Source of the DNA: Flavobacterium sp. ov086
GTDB lineage: Bacteria > Bacteroidota > Bacteroidia > Flavobacteriales > Flavobacteriaceae
DNA length: 64,000 nt
Assembly (NCBI RefSeq): GCF_900187965.1
Contig: NZ_FZNL01000012.1
Coordinates: forward strand, 62,001 to 126,000
Direction of reading: 5' to 3'
Under the pieces are notes generated by a model that did no database searches, was not told the DNA's origin, and saw nothing but the letters and a program-made list of their open reading frames with translations. Numbering within the stretch: position 1 is the stretch's first letter; each line of letters opens with the position of its first letter. Of the stretch, positions 1 through 7,891 are shown piece by piece. The position numbers and the translations under genes were made by a program.

Positions 1-17
1 AACCTGAAAGAATCTAA

Positions 18-680
18 ATGAATGAAATTGTAAGTTATTATGATACTTTGGCAAGTACATATGATGAAAATAGATTTAACAATACTTATGGTAAATTTAT
101 CGATAATCAAGAAAGAAAAATTCTAGATCGATTATTAACTAATAAAAATGAAGTAATTCTTGATTTGGCTTGTGGTACAGGAAGACTTTTAAATTATGCC
201 TCTTTAGGAGTTGATGCGAGTAGTGCAATGGTTGAAATTTCAAAAGCAAAATTCCCCAAAAAAACAATCTTATTGAATGAAGCGGATCAACTAATAATAG
301 AGAATAATAGTATTGATACCATTATTAGTTTTCATTTTTTCATGCACTTAGAGGAGAGAAAAATTGATGCTATATTTGAAGAATGCAATAGAGTCTTAAA
401 AAAGAATGGAAGAATTATTTTTGATATTCCTTCGCGAAAAAGAAGACAACTTCTAGGTTATAAAAAGGAAGATTGGCATGGAGCAAGTAGTTTTTCGATT
501 GAAGATTTAAAGTTAAAATCAAATTTTGAGATTAAAAGAACTATAGGTTTTCTATTTTTACCCATTCATAGATTTCCTAAGTTTTGCAGAAAGTTTCTCA
601 TAACAATAGATTCATTTTTGGCCACTTCATTTCTGAAAGAATATAGTTCTTATTTAATCATTGAATTTGAGAAGAAATGA
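18..680 (+). CDS. class I SAM-dependent methyltransferase
   Basis: 220 residues. The Rossmann motif I is at residues 47-55 (ILDLACGTG) and an acidic motif II follows at GVDAS (64-68). An aromatic-rich stretch near 104-110 and a NRVLKKNGRIIFD-type motif after it are typical of Methyltransf_11/25 enzymes. The C-terminal quarter is basic and hydrophobic. The stop overlaps the next start by four bases (ATGA), so the two are translationally coupled. The partner is a VanW-like protein, which hints at a cell-envelope role, but the methyl acceptor cannot be read from the sequence. Family call is secure; substrate unknown. Confidence 0.8.
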   Translation: MNEIVSYYDTLASTYDENRFNNTYGKFIDNQERKILDRLLTNKNEVILDLACGTGRLLNYASLGVDASSAMVEISKAKFPKKTILLNEADQLIIENNSIDTIISFHFFMHLEERKIDAIFEECNRVLKKNGRIIFDIPSRKRRQLLGYKKEDWHGASSFSIEDLKLKSNFEIKRTIGFLFLPIHRFPKFCRKFLITIDSFLATSFLKEYSSYLIIEFEKK

Positions 681-1378
681 GAACTTGGAAACATATAAAA
701 ATACATTTAAAATTACTTATTCGGTTTAAAAATGATTTGCTAAGTAGAGATTTTTTCAAGTTTTCTGAAGAAATGCAACATGAATTTGTTTTTGATTATG
801 CATTAACAATATCGCAGGAAATAAAACTAGGTCTGACTTTTGAAAACAAGTTACACAATATTGAATTGGCTTCGAAAAGAATAAATCGACATGTTCTTAA
901 ACCAAATCAAATCCTTTCTTTCCTAAAAATTATTGGAAATCCAAATCAGAATTTTAAGAAAAGCAGAACTTTAGTAAACGGGAAGTTAAAACAAGAGAAT
1001 GGAGGAGGGATGTGTCAGGTATCCGGAATTGTATATCAGATGAGTTTAATTGCTGGTTTAGAAATTTTAGAGAGACACAATCATTCCGTTGATATTTATA
1101 CTGAAGAAACAAGGTTTGCGCCCTTAGGTTGTGATGCAACAATTGTTTATGGATATAAGGATTTGAGAATAAAAAACAACTTGCCGTTTCCGGTTAAATT
1201 TGAAATTAAAATAGTTGATAATTATTTACACGCAACTTTGTTTAGTGTAAAAGCAATTGAGAAGAGAGAATTAGCTTTTGAATCTAAAATGGATCAAAAT
1301 TTTGTTTATGTAAGTGTTTTCAATAATGACAGAAAATTGTTGAATCAATCTAAATATAAGGTAGTAAATTTAGAGTAA
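677..1378 (+). CDS. VanW-like protein
   Basis: 233 residues. The VanW core (about residues 70-190) shows the hallmark GGGMCQVSG at 109-117, followed by a RHNHS motif at 133-137 and PLGCDATI further on. VanW is an accessory gene of some vancomycin-resistance clusters, but stand-alone homologues are common and of unknown biochemical function. No VanA/VanH/VanX is present here, so glycopeptide resistance is not implied. It is coupled to the upstream methyltransferase by a four-base overlap. No signal peptide is evident. Confidence 0.8.
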   Translation: MRTWKHIKIHLKLLIRFKNDLLSRDFFKFSEEMQHEFVFDYALTISQEIKLGLTFENKLHNIELASKRINRHVLKPNQILSFLKIIGNPNQNFKKSRTLVNGKLKQENGGGMCQVSGIVYQMSLIAGLEILERHNHSVDIYTEETRFAPLGCDATIVYGYKDLRIKNNLPFPVKFEIKIVDNYLHATLFSVKAIEKRELAFESKMDQNFVYVSVFNNDRKLLNQSKYKVVNLE

Positions 1379-1460
1379 TAACACCTTTTATCGGATCAAC
1401 CCTCGTAGTTTTATTGTATGGAAGATTTATAAAAACTAATTACTATTAAATGAGATTAAA

Positions 1461-1838
1461 ATGAAACATAAAGCAGTATCAATCAGACCGTTTATTGGAG
1501 CCAAAGATTTTGAAATCTCCAGAAGTTTCTACAAAGATTTAGGTTTCGAAGAAGGAGTTTTAGACTCAAAGTTTTCTGTTTTTAAAACGGGAGATTTAGC
1601 TTTTTATCTTCAGGATTATTATGATAAAAGCTGGAATGAAAACACGATGATTTTTCTGGAAGTCGAAGATGTTGATTACTATTACAATGAACTTCTAAAA
1701 CTCAATCTGACTGAAAAATACGGTGTAAAATTAACTCCAATACGCCATCTCGATTGGGGAAGCGAATGTTTTCTACACGATCCATCCGGTGTTTTGTGGC
1801 ATTTTGGAAATTTCTCAGGGAAAGAGTATAAAAAATAG
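1461..1838 (+). CDS. VOC-family (glyoxalase/bleomycin-resistance fold) protein
   Basis: 125 residues. A single vicinal-oxygen-chelate domain begins with a SIRPFIGAKDFEISRSFYKDLGF pattern (residues 7-29, the betaalpha start of the fold) and ends with FLHDPSGVLWHFGNF, the usual last strands. Stand-alone one-domain members dimerise; functions range from dioxygenases to antibiotic binding. Substrate cannot be assigned. It is followed at once by a palindromic repeat that probably ends transcription. Confidence 0.75.
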   Translation: MKHKAVSIRPFIGAKDFEISRSFYKDLGFEEGVLDSKFSVFKTGDLAFYLQDYYDKSWNENTMIFLEVEDVDYYYNELLKLNLTEKYGVKLTPIRHLDWGSECFLHDPSGVLWHFGNFSGKEYKK

Positions 1839-1840
1839 TT

Positions 1841-1933
1841 GCCACGAATTTCACAAATTTTCACTAATTGTTTTGGCGCACGATAGAGTACTTATTCAAA
1901 TTATCAAACATTTTAATTAGTGAAATTCGTGGC
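1841..1933. repeat. palindromic intergenic repeat, GCCACGAATTTCAC arms
   Basis: The 14-base arm GCCACGAATTTCAC (1841-1854) is exactly inverted at 1920-1933. A second partial match, TCACTAATT, lies beside the left arm. It fills the gap between convergent genes, so it may act as a bidirectional terminator. The form suggests one of the dispersed intergenic repeats of this genus. Confidence 0.65.
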
Positions 1934-1939
1934 GAAAAA

Positions 1940-2620
1940 CTACAGATGAAAATCTGCCAATTGAATTGTGTTTTTTTCTCTTTGATACCAATCATTATAA
2001 ACCAATTCTATTTTATCAACCGTAAATGTTCCGAAATCAAAATCACGGAACTTCTCTGTAATCGCGATTAATTTCTCTGGAGTTTGAAGTTTCTCCTGAA
2101 ATCTTACAACCGTTACATGTGCTGTTGAAATGGCATAACGACTATCGATACTTTGTTCTAAAGTTGATTTTTTGAAATTCTCCCGTAATTTATCTCTTAG
2201 ATTATTCAAAGATTCATCCGTTGGGAAACCCTGAATCATTATTGCAGAAGGTGAGGCTGTAACGCCACGAAATTCAATTTTGATTTCGTTTAAATCAAGT
2301 AAACTTTTTTGGATAATTTCGACATAATCCGGAATCGAAACTTTATCTAAACTAAAACCTTCATAACATGAAATAATGGACATTGCAGTAATATGAATAT
2401 CTGAATTAGGGTAATAATATTGCAAAGGATCTATGGCTTTTAATTCATTTAAAAACAGCTGAATATTTGCCTTAATTACTTCATTTGGACGAATTAATAA
2501 GGTAATCCCAAAACGAGAATCATTTTGGTCATTAATTTGAGAATCTAATTTGTAATTACCAGCTAAAATAGCTTCCGAAGATTGTTTGTAGAGTTCGTTA
2601 TAATGTTCTTGTAAATTCAT
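1940..2620 (-). CDS. 2'-5' RNA ligase (LigT)/2H phosphoesterase superfamily protein
   Basis: 226 residues. Two HxT signatures of the 2H phosphoesterase fold are present, H76-I-T-A and H168-V-T-V, spaced as expected for the two halves of the active site. The family includes cyclic phosphodiesterases and 2'-5' RNA ligases. The C-terminal end (LVYNDWYQ) matches the usual last strand. The gene lies 6 bases after a DUF1801 gene on the same strand and is probably co-transcribed with it. Physiological substrate unknown. Confidence 0.7.
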   Translation of the reverse strand: MNLQEHYNELYKQSSEAILAGNYKLDSQINDQNDSRFGITLLIRPNEVIKANIQLFLNELKAIDPLQYYYPNSDIHITAMSIISCYEGFSLDKVSIPDYVEIIQKSLLDLNEIKIEFRGVTASPSAIMIQGFPTDESLNNLRDKLRENFKKSTLEQSIDSRYAISTAHVTVVRFQEKLQTPEKLIAITEKFRDFDFGTFTVDKIELVYNDWYQREKNTIQLADFHL

Positions 2621-2626
2621 TTACTA

Positions 2627-2995
2627 TCATTTCTGTTTCATTTTTTCCAAATTTTCCTTGACTCTGAATTTTACAATTTTAGTAATCAGATCAAAAGGCA
2701 TTGGTTGATTTAGTGGAAATTGTACAGAACCTTTTCCTGATTTGTATTTCGAAAGTTCTTCCTTAAAAGCTTCGTGACCGCTTGGCAAAGCATACAAACC
2801 AATATGATTTTTGAAGGCGGCAAAATAAACCACGATTCCGTTTTGCTCAAAAGCCGGCATCGAATAACTGATTTTTTCTTTGGCGTCCGGAGCTGCTTTC
2901 TGAATGGTCATCCGAACTTTCTCTAAAATCCCCTGAACATCATTTGGGAATGCTCCAATGTATTCGTCTATGTTTTCTGGTTTTTTCGTATCCAT
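2627..2995 (-). CDS. DUF1801 (YdhG-like) protein
   Basis: 122 residues. The sequence has the DUF1801/YdhG pattern: an IDEYIGAFP start, an EKISYSMPAF motif (about residues 41-50), then IGLYALPSGHEAF and a C-terminal GSVQFPLNQP element. The Bacillus homologue is described as an intracellular iron chaperone (frataxin-like fold). One of three DUF1801 genes in this window. Upstream partner of the LigT-type gene. Function inferred only from the family. Confidence 0.75.
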   Translation of the reverse strand: MDTKKPENIDEYIGAFPNDVQGILEKVRMTIQKAAPDAKEKISYSMPAFEQNGIVVYFAAFKNHIGLYALPSGHEAFKEELSKYKSGKGSVQFPLNQPMPFDLITKIVKFRVKENLEKMKQK

Positions 2996-3025
2996 TGTGG
3001 TTAGTTTTTGTTTTAGGTTTAAAAA

Positions 3026-3082
3026 GTTTCAAGTTTCAGGTTTCAAGTTCGTTGCGAAAACCTGAAACTTGAAACCTGAAAC
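3026..3082 (-). terminator. hairpin of GTTTCAAG/CTTGAAAC units
   Basis: Alternating GTTTCAAG and GTTTCAGG units on the left arm (3026-3048) face CTTGAAAC and CCTGAAAC units on the right arm (3061-3082), giving a long stem with some G-T pairs. It lies directly past the stop of the SRPBCC gene in the minus direction. A third copy of the unit is found at 3607-3626, just before the true start of the same gene. Confidence 0.55.
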
Positions 3083-3097
3083 AAAATAAACTTTTTT

Positions 3098-3565
3098 TTA
3101 TGCAAGACCTTTCGGGAAGCGATCCAAAACTAAATTCAGTTGAATCTTATGTTCTAAATAAGCTTTGGCTCCAGCTAAAACTAAAGTAAAACCTTCAGTA
3201 GAATTTCGAACCTGATCTATTATTTTATCTGAATCTCCTTTTAAACCGGAATTGGTAATGCTCACAAATGTTTCATTTTCGTTTAACGGAGTAAAAATCC
3301 ATTCGACTATTGTTGTTTCATCAGGATTTCCCCATTCGATTACGATCTTTTTATTTTCCTGCAAAACATGTGTCGTAACAGTTAGCGAAAAACCATACAT
3401 TTCCCATGTCCATTCGGTTGTTGTGTCTTGTTCTAATTTTCCGGAACCTTTTGTGAACCAAAATTTACTAGTAATTTCCGGATTTGTAAAGGCCTGAAAA
3501 ACTTCTGAAACAGGTTTTCTAATCAGCATTTCGGCTTTTGCGAAGTGGTTGTTTTCTGCTTTCAT
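3098..3565 (-). CDS. SRPBCC/AHSA1-type START-fold protein
   Basis: 155 residues from the ATG at 3565. The frame is open 21 codons further upstream, but that extension is encoded by the GAACTTGAAAC-type repeat, so the internal Met (MKAENNHF) is the better start. The sequence has the AHSA1 pattern: MLIRKPVSEVFQAFTNPEITSKFWF near the N-terminus, then WEMYGFSL, and a final helix GFTLVLAGAKAYLEH. These proteins bind hydrophobic ligands or modulate Hsp90-like partners. Ligand unknown. A second, unrelated SRPBCC gene lies at 14.8 kb. Confidence 0.72.
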   Translation of the reverse strand: MKAENNHFAKAEMLIRKPVSEVFQAFTNPEITSKFWFTKGSGKLEQDTTTEWTWEMYGFSLTVTTHVLQENKKIVIEWGNPDETTIVEWIFTPLNENETFVSITNSGLKGDSDKIIDQVRNSTEGFTLVLAGAKAYLEHKIQLNLVLDRFPKGLA

Positions 3566-3674
3566 GTTTGATTTGTGAAAAAAGGTTGTTTTTGAATTAT
3601 TAATTGTAGAACTTGAAACTTGAAACATTTTTTTTGGACCTCTAATTTAAGAAATTATATGTACCAAAAATTAA

Positions 3675-4355
3675 TCAAAACGTAAATCCGGTAATCAAAT
3701 TAAGAGAATTTGTTTTCATTGATTCATCCGTTGGCATAGCAGGTTTAGCAATATCTGTTAAGCCTAAATTTTCTCGTAATTCAACATAGATGCAATGATT
3801 ATCGTTTAATTTAAATTCTTTTCCAAAACCTGCTGAAATTCCAAATTCCATAGACTTTCTATATTTTGTATTTTCGAGATCCTCATCCTGAGATCCTTCA
3901 CTAGAAGACTCAAACGTCATTCCAGATTTGAGTAAATAACCTAAATAAGGTCCACCATTTATGTAAAAACTCTTATTACGGGTGAAACTGAATTTTAGCA
4001 TTATTGGAAGTGTAATATAGTTTAGGTAGCTAGTTGACTTAAAAGTATGAGTAATTTCGGGTGTTAGTATTGGTGTATCCGAATTGTACCAATCCAGCGT
4101 TGTCCCTTTTGTAGTTTGTGTTTTTCTGTCATAATTTAAATCAGCTTTTAAAGAGAGACTTTCATTTAATGCGTATTGAAATGAAACTCCAAATAAATAG
4201 GAAAAGCCCGGTTTTTCATCTGTAAAAGAGTGATAACCTCTGAAATTTGAGTAGTTTAAACCTCCTTGTATTCCAAATTTAATTTTTGATTCCTGAGCTG
4301 AAGTTTTAAATGTAATAAGAGCAATGGTAAAAAATAGAAACGTAATATTCTTCAT
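3675..4355 (-). CDS. PorT-family outer-membrane beta-barrel protein
   Basis: 226 residues. It begins with a signal peptide ending near TFKTSAQ (about residue 20), then runs as alternating hydrophobic strands: KFGIQGGLNYSNFRG, FSYLFGVSFQYAL, LSLKADLNYD, NYITLPIMLKFSF, FYINGGPYLGYLL. It closes on an aromatic residue (LITGFTF), the usual insertion signal of outer-membrane barrels. This is the common small OmpW/PorT-like barrel of Bacteroidota; specific role unknown. Transcribed alone, with terminators on both sides. Confidence 0.75.
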   Translation of the reverse strand: MKNITFLFFTIALITFKTSAQESKIKFGIQGGLNYSNFRGYHSFTDEKPGFSYLFGVSFQYALNESLSLKADLNYDRKTQTTKGTTLDWYNSDTPILTPEITHTFKSTSYLNYITLPIMLKFSFTRNKSFYINGGPYLGYLLKSGMTFESSSEGSQDEDLENTKYRKSMEFGISAGFGKEFKLNDNHCIYVELRENLGLTDIAKPAMPTDESMKTNSLNLITGFTF

Positions 4356-4425
4356 GTTTTTGGGTTAATTGTTTTATGTCAAATATATAATTACTCTTAT
4401 TAAAAAATCATCTATAATCAAAAAA

Positions 4426-4458
4426 AATCCAGACAATTAGTATTTGTCTGGATTTTAA
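4426..4458 (-). terminator. intrinsic terminator after the deacetylase gene
   Basis: Stem AATCCAGACAA (4426-4436) with TTGTCTGGATT (4444-4454), 7-base loop. Read on the minus strand the stem is followed by a run of eight T. It closes the DoxX-deacetylase pair. Confidence 0.85.
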
Positions 4459-4482
4459 AATTTTAAGGAATAACATATAAAA

Positions 4483-5433
4483 TTATTCTCTTATTGTTGT
4501 TTTGTCATGCAGCGCCATTTCGGCGATTTCGTCTTTACGTTTAAAACTTACGCCTTTGTGTTGCTGCATGTATTTAATAAGATCGTTTGCTGCTTTTACC
4601 ATTTGTGGAGTTCCGCCAATGCGATCATGAAAACTGATAGACATTTGTCGGCGTTGTGTTTCGCTTTCGGCATATAACTGATCAAATTCCATTTTGACCT
4701 GTTGTAAAAATTGATCTGCCGAAAAGTTTTTTCCTTCAATCAAAACAATATCATTGTTTCGAATCGTGTAGGGAATAACGGCGAAATCTTTGTTTTTCAC
4801 CTGAATTATAAAAGGTTCATCACGACTTAAATCATCGATATGATATTTAAAACCAAGTTCCTGTAAAATATCGAGTGTGTTTGTACCGCGTCGAAGCCAG
4901 TTTGCGTTATAACCAACAGGAGTAAAGCCTGTTACGGTTTTTATTGCATCAGCACCGTCTTTAATGAATTTTTTCTCTTCGTCATAAGGCATTGTATATT
5001 GTGTGCTCCAACTCATTCCGTGAGCAGCAGCTTCGTGACCTCGCTGTACAATTTCTTTGGCTAGTTGAGGATTTTTTAGAACTGCAGTTCCTACCATGTG
5101 CGAAGTAACTTTTACACCAAGTTTATCCCAATTGTCCAACATTCTCGGAATCCCTTCTTTATATCCATAATCGTACCAGGTTGCTGAAGGAAGATCAATA
5201 TAACCTTTTTGTATATTTTGAGGAAACGGGCTTTCTGCATTTTCAGGTTGTCCGCCAGCTTCAAATTGCATTGAAATCGAAACAACTAATCTTGAACCAT
5301 CGGCCCATTTTGTTTTTTGAGGAGATAAGAAAGGAGTTATTTTTGGAATTTCTGAAAAAGTTTCAATTGGATTTATCATCCCAACCATACCTATAATTCC
5401 GGTTTGTTTTATAAAATTTCGTCTTGAACTCAT
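4483..5433 (-). CDS. Tat-exported polysaccharide deacetylase-family protein
   Basis: 316 residues. A twin-arginine signal is clear: SRRNFIK at residues 3-9, then a hydrophobic stretch. The NodB-homology domain carries SHMVG (111-115) and GHEAAAHGMSW (132-142), the latter with the two histidines H133 and H138 of the metal site. This version of the motif is seen in PuuE/HpPgdA-type members, which include amidohydrolase-like enzymes as well as true deacetylases. The substrate is therefore open. It lies 5 bases after a DoxX gene and ends at a strong terminator, so the two form an operon. Confidence 0.75.
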   Translation of the reverse strand: MSSRRNFIKQTGIIGMVGMINPIETFSEIPKITPFLSPQKTKWADGSRLVVSISMQFEAGGQPENAESPFPQNIQKGYIDLPSATWYDYGYKEGIPRMLDNWDKLGVKVTSHMVGTAVLKNPQLAKEIVQRGHEAAAHGMSWSTQYTMPYDEEKKFIKDGADAIKTVTGFTPVGYNANWLRRGTNTLDILQELGFKYHIDDLSRDEPFIIQVKNKDFAVIPYTIRNNDIVLIEGKNFSADQFLQQVKMEFDQLYAESETQRRQMSISFHDRIGGTPQMVKAANDLIKYMQQHKGVSFKRKDEIAEMALHDKTTIRE

Positions 5434-5438
5434 GGTAA

Positions 5439-5831
5439 TTATTTTTTGATTAATAAATCAATTGCCCAACTGTTAGAATCAATGAAATGTAAAAGTAAAG
5501 CAAAAAATGCAATGTGAATTAATTGTGATGGAACGGCTTCCCAGTTCTCAATCATCGCAGTTCCAAATAATAATGCTAACATTACAAATCCTCCGGCGAT
5601 TAAAGAAGGTCTTGTAAATAACCCTAACAATAAGAGTAAGCCAATCACAAATTCGGCTATTGGTAAAATGTAGCTAAAAGGTGTTACAATGATTTTTGGC
5701 AGCATAGAATTTTCAAAACTGCCAATCATCCAGTTACTAAAAGTAGTTAGTTTTGGCAGACGTACCAATCCGTGGCCAAACATGCTTATGGCGATCGCAA
5801 GGCGCAATAATAAAAAAGAAGTTGTTTCCAT
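5439..5831 (-). CDS. DoxX-family membrane protein
   Basis: 130 residues with four membrane segments. The pattern LLLRLAIAISMFGHGLVRL at the N-terminus and PIAEFVIGLLLLLGLFTRPSLIAGGFVMLALLFG in the middle is typical of DoxX/DoxD-like proteins, small quinone-associated or redox-linked membrane proteins. Divergent from the AraC regulator at 5917 and first gene of the pair with the deacetylase. The regulator may control this pair (inference from arrangement only). Confidence 0.75.
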   Translation of the reverse strand: METTSFLLLRLAIAISMFGHGLVRLPKLTTFSNWMIGSFENSMLPKIIVTPFSYILPIAEFVIGLLLLLGLFTRPSLIAGGFVMLALLFGTAMIENWEAVPSQLIHIAFFALLLHFIDSNSWAIDLLIKK

Positions 5832-5856
5832 TTTTGTATGATTTTATAGTACAAAG

Positions 5857-5883
5857 TTGAGAAGAACAACTTTTTTAAATTTG
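5857..5883 (+). promoter_or_regulatory. Bacteroidota-type promoter of the AraC gene
   Basis: TAAATTTG (5876-5883) fits the TAnnTTTG -7 element; TTG (5857-5859) precedes it by 16 bases. It places the transcript start near 5890, which excludes an upstream TTG start and supports the ATG at 5917. Confidence 0.5.
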
Positions 5884-5916
5884 TACAATCATTGGATTAA
5901 TTTGTATTTTTGGAAG

Positions 5917-6750
5917 ATGGAAATTAGAAATTTATACCGCCCTTTTGAACTTCAGTTTCTGGAAGTTTCAGAATACGAAGCCAAAGAACGCAAAAACACT
6001 TTTTTTGAAATGGTTTTTGTTTTAGAAGGAAAAGGCATTCAGATTATCAACGATCACCGATTGCCTTATAGCAGCGATAAGTTGTTTTTGATTTTTCCTC
6101 AGGACACGCATAGTTTTGAAGTTATCGAGAAAACGAAGTTTTTCTTTATCAGATTTCATGATAGTTATCTTAAAACGCAAAATAGTGATTGGATTCAGAA
6201 ATTGGAATTTATCTTTCATAATCACAATCATTTACCGGGCTGTATTTTAAAAACCGTCACCGATAAACCTTTGTTGCGAGCCATGGTAGAAGCGTTGATT
6301 AGAGAAGAGGATAGTAATTTTCCGCAACAGCAAGAAGTAATAAAGCAAATACTAAATACGATTATTACGCTTGCTGCCAGAAATATTTCGCTTATTTCAC
6401 CGCTTGCTCTGAACCAATCTAATGCTGAACCGAGTTTAGATTTGCTGAATTATGTACATCACAATATTTATCAGCCAGAGGAATTAAAAGCAACAAAAAT
6501 GGCTTTAAAGTTTAATGTTTCTCCCACTTACATCAGTGAATATTTTAAAACCAAAACCGGGCAAAGTATTCAACAATACACAATTGCCTATAAAGTAAAA
6601 CTGATCGAAACCCGATTGAAGTTTACCAATTTGCAAATCAATGAAATTGTTTATGAATTTGGTTTTAGCGATGCGAGTCACCTCAATCGATTGTTTAAAA
6701 AATACACAGGATTAAATCCGAGCGATTATAAAAAGCAATTTAAGAATTAG
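5917..6750 (+). CDS. AraC-family transcriptional regulator
   Basis: 277 residues from the ATG at 5917. The N-terminal half is a cupin-like sensor (EMVFVLEGKGIQIIN, DKLFLIFPQDTHSFEV). The last 100 residues are the double helix-turn-helix, ending FGFSDASHLNRLFKKYTGLNPSDYKKQF, a canonical AraC signature. The promoter just upstream favours this start over an in-frame TTG 20 codons earlier. Divergent from the DoxX-deacetylase operon, the most likely target. Effector unknown. Confidence 0.85.
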   Translation: MEIRNLYRPFELQFLEVSEYEAKERKNTFFEMVFVLEGKGIQIINDHRLPYSSDKLFLIFPQDTHSFEVIEKTKFFFIRFHDSYLKTQNSDWIQKLEFIFHNHNHLPGCILKTVTDKPLLRAMVEALIREEDSNFPQQQEVIKQILNTIITLAARNISLISPLALNQSNAEPSLDLLNYVHHNIYQPEELKATKMALKFNVSPTYISEYFKTKTGQSIQQYTIAYKVKLIETRLKFTNLQINEIVYEFGFSDASHLNRLFKKYTGLNPSDYKKQFKN

Positions 6751-6764
6751 AATTGACCTTGATT

Positions 6765-7346
6765 TTAAGACTGATCTTTATCAATCCATTTTCCGGTAGT
6801 TGGCGGAACATAATTTCTCATTTTATCCAGTAAATCATCAATGTTATCGCTTACCAAAAGCATACTTTGATTGGCTTCTTTCAGTAAACCTTTTTCGACC
6901 ATTGTTTGCGTTAATTCAATTAATGAATCATAGAAACCATTGATATTTAAAATGGCAATTGGTTTTTTATGCAAGCCTAATTGTGCCCAGGTCACCATTT
7001 CGAAAAGCTCTTCGAGAGTTCCAAAACCACCCGGAAGCGCAATAACGCCATCGCACAAATCGTTCATTTTAGTTTTTCTTTCGTGCATACTTTCTACCAA
7101 AATTAATTCGGTTAAACCAAGATGCGCAATTTCTTTAGAGCGTAAAAAGTTTGGAAGAATTCCAATTGCTTTTCCACCTTCATTCAGAATTCCATCTGCA
7201 ACAGCGCCCATTAAACCAACATTTGCGCCACCATAAACTAATTCTATATTTTGCTTTGCTAAGGTTTGCCCGAGCAAAGTTGCTTGTTCTTTATAAATTT
7301 CTTCGGTACCAAAACTGGACCCGCAGAATACTGTTATTCTTTTCAT
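6765..7346 (-). CDS. LOG-family protein (TIGR00730), putative nucleoside-5'-monophosphate phosphoribohydrolase
   Basis: 193 residues. Carries the LOG signature PGGFGTLEE at 105-113 and the upstream GGANVGLMG at 39-47, plus the MHERK element at 87-91 that contributes the catalytic arginine. Characterised members hydrolyse cytokinin riboside 5'-monophosphate or AMP to the base and ribose-5-phosphate. In bacteria the role is likely purine-nucleotide housekeeping. Its start overlaps the stop of the upstream GNAT gene by one base. Confidence 0.85.
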   Translation of the reverse strand: MKRITVFCGSSFGTEEIYKEQATLLGQTLAKQNIELVYGGANVGLMGAVADGILNEGGKAIGILPNFLRSKEIAHLGLTELILVESMHERKTKMNDLCDGVIALPGGFGTLEELFEMVTWAQLGLHKKPIAILNINGFYDSLIELTQTMVEKGLLKEANQSMLLVSDNIDDLLDKMRNYVPPTTGKWIDKDQS

Positions 7347-7873
7347 TATTTTTTTATTTCGTATACAAAATTATGACGGGAGGGTTCATTATAATACGCA
7401 ACCTCTATTTCTTCTACTTTTACTGCCCCTAGTTTTTCTATCGCTTTTTGGGAACGGTAATTTTCTGCTCCGATATGAAATTGAACTTTGTTGACGTCTT
7501 TAAAAGCATATTCGAGCATCATTTTCTTAACGTGAGTATTAAATCCGGTACCCCAAAATTTTCTTCCATAAAAAGTATATCCAATAAAAACAGTTCTGTT
7601 TTCTTCGTCATATTCATAAAAACGTGTGCTTCCCGCTATTTCGCCTGTAGTTTTATCAATTATCAGAAAAGCACCTTTGCTTTCCATGGCACCTTCAAAG
7701 AAATTTTGAAAGACTTCTCTTTCGTAGCGGTTTTTATTGGGGTGTTGTTCCCAAATTAAAGGATCTGATGCTACTTTATATAGTGCATTAAAATCACTTT
7801 CCTGAAGCGGAATTAATTTGGTTAGATCGTCTTCTAGAATCTCAGGTTGCAGATTTAAAGGGGATATATTCAT
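7346..7873 (-). CDS. GNAT N-acetyltransferase, RimJ/RimL type
   Basis: 175 residues. The RimJ/L-like pattern is clear: LIPLQESDFNALYKVASDPLIWEQHP at the start, GAFLIIDKTTGEIAGSTRFY, then FIGYTFYGRKFWGTGFNTHVKKMMLEYAF as the acetyl-CoA binding region and a C-terminal NYRSQKAIEKLGA. Such enzymes acetylate protein N-termini or small amines; target unknown. Overlaps the LOG gene by one base. Confidence 0.8.
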   Translation of the reverse strand: MNISPLNLQPEILEDDLTKLIPLQESDFNALYKVASDPLIWEQHPNKNRYEREVFQNFFEGAMESKGAFLIIDKTTGEIAGSTRFYEYDEENRTVFIGYTFYGRKFWGTGFNTHVKKMMLEYAFKDVNKVQFHIGAENYRSQKAIEKLGAVKVEEIEVAYYNEPSRHNFVYEIKK

Positions 7874-7891
7874 ATTGAGCTGTTTTTAAAG

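Noticed and set aside
677..1378. Vancomycin-resistance cluster
   Set aside because: Only a VanW-like gene is present; no ligase, dehydrogenase, dipeptidase or VanS/VanR pair.
1868..2071. Plus-strand 67-codon frame starting MFWRTIEYLFKL
   Set aside because: It begins inside the palindromic repeat and then runs antisense to the LigT-type gene; no domain or signal is visible.
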